64,000 nucleotides of DNA from Pseudolachnospira sp051055405. GTDB lineage: Bacteria; Bacillota; Clostridia; Lachnospirales; Lachnospiraceae. Numbering within the stretch: the stretch's first letter is position 1; every line of letters begins with the position of its first letter. Under the pieces are notes generated by a model, which ran no database searches, had not been told where the DNA came from, and saw only the letters and a program-made list of their open reading frames with translations. Below are positions 41,279-47,869 of the stretch, one piece after another. Location of the stretch: the NCBI RefSeq assembly GCF_051055405.1, contig NZ_CP167068.1, positions 1,736,001-1,800,000 on the forward strand, in the 5' to 3' direction. A program made the translations under genes and the position numbers.

Positions 41279-42352
41279 TTACTGTCCTTTCGGCAGCTCC
41301 AGACGAAGATCCTTGGACGCTCCAGCTTTCAAAATATAGCTGTCCGTGTCATGCTGCAGCATTTCCACAACTCTGCGGCTGATAGCCATACACTGATCCA
41401 GATCAATTCCTGTGTTTACGCCCATCTGATCCAATGCGTGAATTACATCCTCTGTCGCTACATTTCCTGTTGCATTGGGAACAAAGTTACATCCGCCCAC
41501 ACCAGCGAAAGAAGCGTCAAACTGATAAAAGCCCGCCTGCATACCGGCAATGATATTTGCAATCGCAAGACCTCTAGTATTGTGGAAGTGCAGCCACCAA
41601 TCGTTTTCCGGATAGCACTTCTTCATCTCGGTACACATATCATATACCTGGGTCGGATATGCCATACCAGACGCATCGGACAGAGAAATCTCGTTGATGC
41701 CTACATTCATATAGGCTTCTACGATCTCTTTTACATCGTCCATCGGAACGCCGTTGTAATCCCACGGAGAGCCAAACGCCATAGAAATCGAACCGGAAAT
41801 ACCAATTCCATTGGCCTCCGCCTTCTCTACGCACTCCTTAAACTTTGCAACGCTCTCTGCCGGCGTGCAGTTCAGATTTGCCAGATTATGACCTTTGCTG
41901 GCGGAAACGTTCAGTTTTACTTTCTTACAGCCGCAGGCAATCGCACGATCCACGCCTCTGGCATTGGGAATCAAGGCACGCAGCTCCACGTCCGCCGGCA
42001 CGCCTTCCGCCACGATTGCTTTAAATACTTCGTCGGTGTTCGCCATCTGAGGAACCTTCACCGGGTGAACAAAAGAGCCCACCTCAATGACTTTGAATCC
42101 AGCAGCAAACATCTTTTTCAGCAGTTCTACTTTGTTCTCGACAGACAGAACAAAGGACTCTTTCACTGGCTTGCCGCTCTTGCTCAGTTTCGGCTGTCCA
42201 TTCTCATCTACCGCGTCTTTGTAGACAAAATTTCCTGCCTTATCCCGCATCGGTACGCCGTTTGCGTCAAAGGCAATGGCTTTTTCATTCTGCAAGCCGT
42301 CTCTCATGCCGACTTCACAGATTCTTACATTTTTTACAAGATCTAATGACAT
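41279..42352 (-). CDS. hydroxymethylglutaryl-CoA lyase-like protein
   Basis: 357 residues of the HMGL/DRE-TIM metallolyase group. Seen: EVGMRDGLQNEK near the N-terminus (catalytic Arg and metal Asp), KVIEVGSFVHPVKVPQM, LHFHNTRGLAIAN (metal histidines) and GVGGCNFVPNATGNVATED (active-site Cys loop). The start ATG 42352 follows AGGAAA; a GTG five codons earlier is rejected. An insertion of about 40 residues (FDANGVPMRDKAGNF to SGKPVKES) sits right after RDGLQNEK, where standard HMG-CoA lyases are short. The reaction class is retro-Claisen cleavage of a 3-hydroxy-3-methylacyl or similar CoA ester. Confidence 0.82.
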   Translation of the reverse strand: MSLDLVKNVRICEVGMRDGLQNEKAIAFDANGVPMRDKAGNFVYKDAVDENGQPKLSKSGKPVKESFVLSVENKVELLKKMFAAGFKVIEVGSFVHPVKVPQMANTDEVFKAIVAEGVPADVELRALIPNARGVDRAIACGCKKVKLNVSASKGHNLANLNCTPAESVAKFKECVEKAEANGIGISGSISMAFGSPWDYNGVPMDDVKEIVEAYMNVGINEISLSDASGMAYPTQVYDMCTEMKKCYPENDWWLHFHNTRGLAIANIIAGMQAGFYQFDASFAGVGGCNFVPNATGNVATEDVIHALDQMGVNTGIDLDQCMAISRRVVEMLQHDTDSYILKAGASKDLRLELPKGQ

Positions 42353-42389
42353 ATTTCCTGTCTCCACTTCTATTTACATGTAAGCAACC

Positions 42390-42416
42390 ATACCCCGCAG
42401 CAAGCTGGCGGGGTAT
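42390..42416 (-). other. intercistronic stem-loop A
   Basis: ATACCCCGC and GCGGGGTAT, 9-bp perfect arms, 9-base loop; just upstream of the HMGL-like gene. Confidence 0.6.
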
Positions 42417-42424
42417 TTAACTTT

Positions 42425-42468
42425 ATCCCCCCTACCGGGGACTCCTGTAAGCCTCTGACAGGGGGGAT
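42425..42468 (-). other. intercistronic stem-loop B
   Basis: ATCCCCCCT and AGGGGGGAT perfect arms with a 26-base interior; 14 bases after the ThDP enzyme stop. Could be a partial terminator or RNA-stability element. Confidence 0.55.
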
Positions 42469-42481
42469 GATTTCAAAAAAA

Positions 42482-44380
42482 TCAATCAGCCTGAGAACGA
42501 ACTACCGTAGCTTCTACTCCGCCCATCTCATCTGCAAATTTCAGACGTCCATTGCAGACATCAACGTTGTCTTTCTTCGTGTAGATATCGTTGATGTTCC
42601 AAACGCCAGGGGTCGGTACTGCGATGTTCTCCATCGGAGCATCGATCAGGTAAGGCTCGTTGCACGCAAGAGCTTCTTTCAGAGCATCTGCGAACTCATC
42701 CGCGCTCTGAATCTTGCGGGCCTTGATGCCATAGCCGCGAGCAATCGCCGCCCAGTCGGGGCTGTAAGGCTCCCAAGCCTGCTGGAAGGTACCAGCGCCG
42801 CCGGTGGTGTCGCCCATCTCAGCCGGACGAACCTTGAACTCCGTGCCCAGATGCTGCGCACAGTTCTCTCTCTCATTCTTATAATGCAGTCCTTCCAGAC
42901 CAGCGATGGTTCCGAAAGCACTGTTGTTCATAACAATCCAGATAACCGGGATTCCCTGCTCTTTCGCGGTAGCGATTACACAAGGGTTCGCAGCACCAAA
43001 GCCGCCGTCGCCGGTCAGAGTCAGAACCACACGGTCCGGAGCAGCCAGCTTTGCGCCCAGAATAGCGCCAGCGCCAAAGCCCATGGTCGCAAGACCCGAA
43101 GGATGGTTGATCGCGCCAGGTACGGTGATATCATACTGCTGCGCTACACCATTCTTGTTCCAGCCCACATCGGTGAAGATCAGGGCATCTTCCGGAACCA
43201 GAGCCTTTACGTCTCTCAGGATACGCTGAGGAGTCATCGGGAAACGGCCATCGTCACAGATCGCCTGGTTATTCTTCTTAAAGTTTGCCTTAAAGTCTGC
43301 AATTTCTTTCCGCAGCTCCGGATGATCGATTCCTTCCGGCTTCAGTTCCTTGGCAGCTTCCAGAATCTGCGCCAGAGCGTGCTTCAGGTCAGCCACAGCG
43401 CCGATCATAACCGGATAGTTACGGCCGATCTCCGTGGGATCGATATCGATCTGCATAAATTTGGTAATGCTCTGGTTAAAGGTTACGCCCTTGTACCAGG
43501 AGGAGCTGTCGGCTTCTGCCATACGGCTTCCCAGAATCAGGATACGGTCAGCCTTCGTGGTCTTCTCATGAGTCAGCTCAAAGCCCCAGAAACCGGTCTG
43601 GCCCAACATCAGCGGGTGATTGTCCGGAATACAGCTCTGTCCCATCAGCGTACGGGAAACCGGGATATCCAGGAAATCAACCAGAGCAGCCAGCTCGTCG
43701 GAAGCCTGTGCCAAAAGCACGCCGCCGCCTGCATGGATCACCGGGTTCTTCGCCTCGATCAGCTCCTTGGCAATCGCTTTTGCCGTAGCCGGATCCAATG
43801 CGGGTTTGATGGTCTCGTGGGAATCCATATAGGTACGCTCCCAGCAGTCGGTCTCAATTTCACGGGAGAACATATCCATCGGTACGGAGATCAGAACCGG
43901 GCCCGGACGGCCAGACTCTGCCAGACGGAACGCCTTGTCCATGATTTCCGGGAAAGCTTCCGGACGGTCTACTCTCCAAGCTCTCTTTACGAAAGGCTTG
44001 TAGATGTCATACTGAGATCCGTCGCAGTGCATGTTTACTTCCTGATGGGGGTGTTTGCCATAGTAATAGCTCGGTACGTCGCCGGCGATGACTACCATCG
44101 GGATGGAGTCAAAAGCAGCGTTGGCTACGCCAGTGGTAGCGTTGGTCAGGCCAGGTCCAAGGTGGCAAATCATAACGCCTGCTTTATGAGCGACACGCGC
44201 ATAACCGTCAGCGGCAGTGGCAGCGATCTGCTCATGGCGAACGCTAATATATCTCAGCTTGGTGGAGCGGCTGAAAGCGTCAAGCATGGCGATAACCGTG
44301 TGTCCGCAAAGGCCGAAGACATATTCTACGCCTCTGCGCTCCAAATAATCAACGAGCTGATCAGAAACTAATTTTTTCAT
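42482..44380 (-). CDS. ThDP-dependent enzyme (acetolactate synthase / IolD / Xsc superfamily)
   Basis: 632 residues, three-domain ThDP fold. N-terminal pyrimidine domain with the catalytic Glu E50 in VRHEQIAATAADGYAR; central nucleotide-like domain about 195-345; C-terminal ThDP motif GDGG (457-460) to NN (485-486). An insertion of about 40 residues (501-540) follows the ThDP motif. The length is near that of IolD-type ring hydrolases and longer than acetolactate synthase; sulfoacetaldehyde acetyltransferase and glyoxylate carboligase are alternatives. No ALS small subunit nearby. Between an acylating aldehyde dehydrogenase and an HMGL-like lyase, it probably makes an aldehyde or cleaves a 1,2-diketone. 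Very strong codon bias. Confidence 0.8.
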   Translation of the reverse strand: MKKLVSDQLVDYLERRGVEYVFGLCGHTVIAMLDAFSRSTKLRYISVRHEQIAATAADGYARVAHKAGVMICHLGPGLTNATTGVANAAFDSIPMVVIAGDVPSYYYGKHPHQEVNMHCDGSQYDIYKPFVKRAWRVDRPEAFPEIMDKAFRLAESGRPGPVLISVPMDMFSREIETDCWERTYMDSHETIKPALDPATAKAIAKELIEAKNPVIHAGGGVLLAQASDELAALVDFLDIPVSRTLMGQSCIPDNHPLMLGQTGFWGFELTHEKTTKADRILILGSRMAEADSSSWYKGVTFNQSITKFMQIDIDPTEIGRNYPVMIGAVADLKHALAQILEAAKELKPEGIDHPELRKEIADFKANFKKNNQAICDDGRFPMTPQRILRDVKALVPEDALIFTDVGWNKNGVAQQYDITVPGAINHPSGLATMGFGAGAILGAKLAAPDRVVLTLTGDGGFGAANPCVIATAKEQGIPVIWIVMNNSAFGTIAGLEGLHYKNERENCAQHLGTEFKVRPAEMGDTTGGAGTFQQAWEPYSPDWAAIARGYGIKARKIQSADEFADALKEALACNEPYLIDAPMENIAVPTPGVWNINDIYTKKDNVDVCNGRLKFADEMGGVEATVVRSQAD

Positions 44381-44444
44381 GTGGACTCCTTTGGTTATTT
44401 TTATTTAGGCGGCTGTATTTATCAGCCTTTTTTATGTACCCCAA

Positions 44445-44465
44445 CAGGGGAGAAATTCTCCCCTG
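44445..44465 (-). other. intercistronic stem-loop
   Basis: CAGGGGAGA-AAT-TCTCCCCTG, perfect 9-bp arms, in the gap between the aldehyde dehydrogenase and ThDP genes. A weaker GGCTG/CAGCC pair lies at 44411-44427. Confidence 0.6.
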
Positions 44466-44486
44466 CTAAGATACTTGCTTCATCAT

Positions 44487-46025
44487 TTATTTTACGGCAT
44501 CGTTGGAGTTGTAAGCGGAATACTGAACCTTCTCCATCTCCGGATCATAGAACTCACCGAACAGCTCGTCGTCTGTCTGCCAGTCGGGGGTCTCATACTC
44601 CCAGGATACCCAAGTCATATTCATGTAGTGATGCAGATGTACGTTCTCGGACGTAGCGTTTCCGCCCCAAGTACCGCAGCCAATGGAAGAAGTCATCGGC
44701 ATACCGTTGTTCATAGAACCAGAGTTTGCCTTGGACTGAGGCTGACGAACCATGATACGGCCTACGCGGGCAACGGAAGCCAGTCTGTCGATGTGGCTCT
44801 CATCAAAGGTAAAGATACCAACGGAGTGGCCCTTGCCGCCTACTTCGTGAATTGCCATGATTGCATCGATTGCATTCTGGAACTCGCCGCAGTATTTGTG
44901 AACAGCCAGTACGGTGGACAGTTTCTCACGGCACCAGATTCCAGCTTCATCCTTGGTGTAAACGCCGGTACCATGGGAAGCGATCAGGAAACGAGTTCCT
45001 TCCGGAACAGGGAATCCAGCAGCCTTTGCCATATCTTCCGCAGACAGAGCAACCGTATCGGACAGTCTGTGAATGTCCTCATCCCACATCGCGTTTCTCA
45101 TCGCCTTCTGCTCTTCTTCGCTCATGATGTAGCCGCCTACTGCCTGCAGCTCTTTCATGGCCTCATCCCAGATGCTCTCATGGATGATTACGTTACCATC
45201 GGCAGAGCAGCCGGAACCGAAGTCAGACGTTTTGGAACGCATCGTGTTGTCAGCTGCATGATGCAGATCTTTGATCGCGGTCTCGTCCCAGATCATGGTA
45301 GCATTGCCGGCGCCTACGCCGAAAGCAGGGGTACCGGAAGTATAGGAACGACGAACCACGCCCTGTCCGCCAGTGGCGATAACCAGATCACACTTGGACA
45401 TCAGAGCCTCGGACATCTGACGGTTAATCTTAACGATCGTCTTTTTATCCTCACCCAGACCGCCGCCAAGGCACTGTACCAGGTCAACCGGAGCGCCTAC
45501 GCGGGCCAGGCCCTCACGCATCAGCTCACAAGTCTTGTAGCTGGTTCCAGCCGTACGGGGATGGGGGGAGAAAATGATCGCATTTCTCGCTTTGATTGCA
45601 TAAATGGCGTTTCCAGCCGGAGTCAAATCCGGGTTGGTAGCCGGGATAACGCAGGCAATAATGCCAACGGGTTTTGCATAGATTTTGATTTTTCTCTCAG
45701 GCAGTTCCTGTACGCAGCCAACGGATTTCTCTCTCAGGCAGTCACGCAGGATACCACGAATTTTGAATCTCTTGTTCTCACGGCTGATCGGATCGCCAAA
45801 ACGGCTCTCTTTAATTCCGAGTTCAACCAGCTCATGGAAGGTCTTGGAGTTTGCAACCTTCTGGGCCACGGAACGGATCGTTCTGTCAATGTCTTCCTGA
45901 CTCCACTTTTCAAATTCCTGCTGAGCTTTGTCAGCTTTTGCGAAGCAGGACTCGATGTCGTCGATCTGCTCCTGGGTCAGTCCCTTTGCTTCATAGACTG
46001 CCTTCATGTCAACCATTCTGCTCAT
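44487..46025 (-). CDS. CoA-acylating aldehyde dehydrogenase
   Basis: 512 residues of the EutE/AdhE-N/SauS-like acylating group: oxidises an aldehyde to acyl-CoA with NAD(P)+. Cofactor segments VGIIACVIPATNPDLTP (120-136) and FSPHPRT (152-158); GVGAGNATMIWDE (236-248); catalytic Cys C273 in DFGSGCSADGN, matching the CASEQ loop of the family. ATG 46025 has GGAGGA upstream. It has its own promoter and palindromic operator although it lies downstream of the TIM-barrel gene. The ThDP enzyme before or after it in the pathway could supply its aldehyde. Strong codon bias. Confidence 0.85.
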   Translation of the reverse strand: MSRMVDMKAVYEAKGLTQEQIDDIESCFAKADKAQQEFEKWSQEDIDRTIRSVAQKVANSKTFHELVELGIKESRFGDPISRENKRFKIRGILRDCLREKSVGCVQELPERKIKIYAKPVGIIACVIPATNPDLTPAGNAIYAIKARNAIIFSPHPRTAGTSYKTCELMREGLARVGAPVDLVQCLGGGLGEDKKTIVKINRQMSEALMSKCDLVIATGGQGVVRRSYTSGTPAFGVGAGNATMIWDETAIKDLHHAADNTMRSKTSDFGSGCSADGNVIIHESIWDEAMKELQAVGGYIMSEEEQKAMRNAMWDEDIHRLSDTVALSAEDMAKAAGFPVPEGTRFLIASHGTGVYTKDEAGIWCREKLSTVLAVHKYCGEFQNAIDAIMAIHEVGGKGHSVGIFTFDESHIDRLASVARVGRIMVRQPQSKANSGSMNNGMPMTSSIGCGTWGGNATSENVHLHHYMNMTWVSWEYETPDWQTDDELFGEFYDPEMEKVQYSAYNSNDAVK

Positions 46026-46063
46026 GTCTCTTCCTCCTTGAATATAAGCTCAATTCGCCTTTT

Positions 46064-46088
46064 CGGGATTCCACAGTGTGGAATCCCG
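46064..46088. promoter_or_regulatory. perfect 25-bp palindrome, putative operator
   Basis: 12-base arms (CGGGATTCCACA and its complement) around a single G. Core TTCCA-N5-TGGAA. It covers about +9 to +33 of the aldehyde dehydrogenase promoter, a repressor position. Confidence 0.7.
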
Positions 46089-46103
46089 ATTTCGTTCATT
46101 GAA

Positions 46104-46132
46104 ATTATACTACACTACCATCCGTTCGTCAA
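46104..46132 (-). promoter_or_regulatory. promoter of aldehyde dehydrogenase-ThDP-HMGL-AroE unit
   Basis: Minus strand TTGACG (46127-46132), 17-base spacer, perfect TATAAT (46104-46109). Confidence 0.78.
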
Positions 46133-46203
46133 TATATTTTCAAAAACTGTATGAAAAAGATTTTTTTCATATAATAAATCAATTACTCAATATAGAGAAT
46201 CAA

Positions 46204-47031
46204 TTAGTCAATACCATGGGCAGCAAAGTATTCCTTTGCACTCTTCAGGCACTGTTTGTAGTGCTCCAGTGCGCCGTAAACTTCCACTCTCTTGTTATGA
46301 GGAAGCTCGATGGAGCAAACAGCCGTATCCGGAATTCTCTTCATGATTCCAGCAATATCCACGCAGCCTTCGCCGATGTACAGTCTAGCATCTCTTCCCG
46401 TATGGATCAGAGCCTCATTGTCATCCATCGCCGGGCGGGGCGCAGGACCATCGCACAGATGAACGAAGTTGAACCAATCGCGAGGGCAGTCATCCAACTC
46501 TGCCATGGTAACGCGGGAACGGTCAAAATGCAGAGTATCTACTAACAGACCAATGTTATCTGCTTTGGTGTAGTTGATGAACTCTTTTGCCGTCTTCAGA
46601 TCCGGGCAAGCAGACCAGGTAACAAACTCAAAGTTGCAGGTAATGCCGTAAGGCTTCGTCATCTCGCACAGCTTGGCCAGCGTCTCTTTTGCATACTCGG
46701 TCTTCTGGGTCCAGCAGCTGGTGATCAGGTGATGGCAGTCATGCTTCTGTGCAAACTCGAAGGCGGGTTTCCATTTCTCCATATCTACTTCATCAGTCAA
46801 ACGGAACAATTCGATATCGCTGAGCTTCATGCCAGTCTCGGCCATAGCCACGTCGAATTCTTTGTACATCTCCGGGTTTAAGTCAACCGCATAGTTCGGC
46901 TCGCCAGGGGTTCCCAGTAAAACCGGACGGATGCTGACAAAATCATATCCTGCAGCGGCAGCCAGGTAAACCATATCCTGCGGCGGAACCTTCAGGGCGC
47001 TCAGATGTGCGATAGAGAATTTTCTTTTCAT
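46204..47031 (-). CDS. xylose-isomerase-like TIM-barrel protein (IolE/sugar phosphate isomerase family)
   Basis: 275 residues of the AP-endonuclease-2/xylose isomerase-like family, which includes inosose dehydratase, IolI, hydroxypyruvate isomerase and 3-dehydroshikimate dehydratase. Putative metal ligands are in CNFEFVTWS (Glu), LVDTLHFDRS (Asp, His), FVHLCDGPAP (His) and CSIELPHNK (Glu), the usual E-D-H-E order. Ribosome binding site AAGGAGGAG. First gene of locus 2, with its own promoter and operator. Its fold fits an isomerase or dehydratase step on a cyclitol or keto-sugar ahead of the ThDP enzyme. Confidence 0.8.
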   Translation of the reverse strand: MKRKFSIAHLSALKVPPQDMVYLAAAAGYDFVSIRPVLLGTPGEPNYAVDLNPEMYKEFDVAMAETGMKLSDIELFRLTDEVDMEKWKPAFEFAQKHDCHHLITSCWTQKTEYAKETLAKLCEMTKPYGITCNFEFVTWSACPDLKTAKEFINYTKADNIGLLVDTLHFDRSRVTMAELDDCPRDWFNFVHLCDGPAPRPAMDDNEALIHTGRDARLYIGEGCVDIAGIMKRIPDTAVCSIELPHNKRVEVYGALEHYKQCLKSAKEYFAAHGID

Positions 47032-47070
47032 TGTAAACTCCTCCTTGAATTTTGTTTTTTTACGATGATA

Positions 47071-47085
47071 TTTTCACAGTGTGAA
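47071..47085. promoter_or_regulatory. palindromic operator of TIM-barrel gene
   Basis: TTTCACAGTGTGAAA, TTTCA-N5-TGAAA, with centre CAGTG identical to that of the 25-bp palindrome at 46064-46088. About +12 to +26 of the promoter. Confidence 0.7.
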
Positions 47086-47103
47086 ATCAACTGCTCTATG
47101 ATT

Positions 47104-47132
47104 CATTATACTATACCATCATTGATTTTCCA
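47104..47132 (-). promoter_or_regulatory. promoter of TIM-barrel gene
   Basis: Minus strand TTGGAA (47127-47132), 17-base spacer, perfect TATAAT (47104-47109). The -35 is overlapped by a further inverted repeat TTTCCA-AG-TGGAAA (47126-47139). Confidence 0.65.
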
Positions 47133-47265
47133 AGTGGAAATGCGAGGATGATTCATTCTTTTTTTTCATCAAATCTATTTAATCTCTGCAACGATAGGGG
47201 GAGACGTCAACTTTTCCTCCATCAAATTCCACCTAGTGAAATCAAAAAATTAGCACAAATCTGCA

Positions 47266-47294
47266 TTGCATCTTTTTCTGGCAGCGATTATAAT
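47266..47294 (+). promoter_or_regulatory. promoter of darA
   Basis: TTGCAT (47266-47271), 17-base spacer, perfect TATAAT (47289-47294). A TTCCA-N5-TGAAA site (47227-47241) lies 25 bases upstream of the -35. Confidence 0.7.
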
Positions 47295-47322
47295 ATAGGG
47301 GATAAAAAAGGAGGTGTTTCCG

Positions 47323-47658
47323 ATGAAAATGATTATGGCTATCGTTCAAAATGATGATGTGCCTGAACTAGTAGAGGAATTAAACCGCCAGAAATTCTTT
47401 GTCACAAAGATGGCGTCCACCGGCGGCTTTTTGAAGAAGGGAAATACAACACTTTTAACCGGTGTGGAAGATCATCTGGTGGAGAAGGTCTGCGGGATTA
47501 TCAAACAATTTTCCGGCCGCCGCCGGCAGCTTGTTTTTGCGACAACGCCTTCCGCCGGCAGCCTTTGCTCCGGAGTCGCCTCTTCGGTTCCCGTGGATAT
47601 GGAAGTGGGCGGAGCTACGATCTTTGTCCTTTCCGTAGAGGAATTTCAGAAAATTTAG
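47323..47658 (+). CDS. darA: cyclic-di-AMP receptor, PII-like (DarA/PstA)
   Basis: About 111 residues of the DUF970 family, trimeric PII-like c-di-AMP sensors. Seen are MKMIMAIVQNDDVPELVEELN at the N-terminus, FFVTKMASTGGFLKKGNTTLLTGVED (about 26-52, with the TGGFL motif that contacts the ligand) and VGGATIFVLSVEEF at the C-terminus. The ATG at 47323 has AAGGAGG eight bases upstream, so the GTG three codons earlier is not the start. It is a single gene facing the type III restriction gene. Confidence 0.92.
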   Translation: MKMIMAIVQNDDVPELVEELNRQKFFVTKMASTGGFLKKGNTTLLTGVEDHLVEKVCGIIKQFSGRRRQLVFATTPSAGSLCSGVASSVPVDMEVGGATIFVLSVEEFQKI

Positions 47659-47667
47659 TAGTAACAA

Positions 47668-47718
47668 AGAATTTCGCTTCGCGAAATTCTCGCGCCGAGT
47701 GCGGCCGCCATCGGCGGC
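47668..47718 (+). repeat. hairpin cluster downstream of darA
   Basis: Two perfect stems: AGAATTTCGC-TTC-GCGAAATTCT (47668-47690) and GCCGCC-ATC-GGCGGC (47704-47718). GC-rich segments between and after them can pair further. No coding frame of note. Confidence 0.6.
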
Positions 47719-47756
47719 ATCTTCCTTTCGCGCTCGTGTGCATCCATAGCGGAGCG

Positions 47757-47805
47757 TTTTTTATTTCATGGGAAATTCCGTCGGAATTTCCCATGAAATA
47801 AAAAA
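47757..47805. repeat. 49-bp perfect palindrome
   Basis: 24-base arms around one T: T6, then ATTTCATGGGAAATTCCG, and the exact complement ending in A6. Possible bidirectional terminator or mobile-repeat remnant. Confidence 0.7.
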
Positions 47806-47836
47806 TAACCGGAAGGCGTTCCCCTTCCGGTTATTT
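47802..47836. terminator. bidirectional terminator between darA and res
   Basis: AAATAACCGGAAGG and CCTTCCGGTTATTT arms with a short loop, T-run on either strand; 34 bases from the res stop. Confidence 0.8.
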
Positions 47837-47869
47837 TACACTCCATGATTCTCCATGGAAGTATTTGAT

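Noticed and set aside
40259..42346. 695-codon open frame on the plus strand
   Set aside because: Exactly opposite the AroE-like and HMGL-like genes in the register where only TTA, CTA and TCA sense codons make stops; low-complexity translation without a domain and no ribosome binding site.
42467..44371. 634-codon open frame on the plus strand
   Set aside because: Shadow of the ThDP enzyme gene in the same antisense register.
42482..44380. Acetolactate synthase large subunit
   Set aside because: Longer than usual, no small subunit or ilvC next to it, and paired with an acylating aldehyde dehydrogenase and an HMGL-like lyase.
44475..46154. 559-codon open frame on the plus strand
   Set aside because: Shadow of the aldehyde dehydrogenase gene; ends inside its promoter.
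47314..47322. GTG start for darA
   Set aside because: It overlaps the AAGGAGG site that serves the ATG at 47323.
47668..47836. Possible CRISPR array, since several repeats are seen
   Set aside because: The elements are different palindromes, not direct repeats with spacers.
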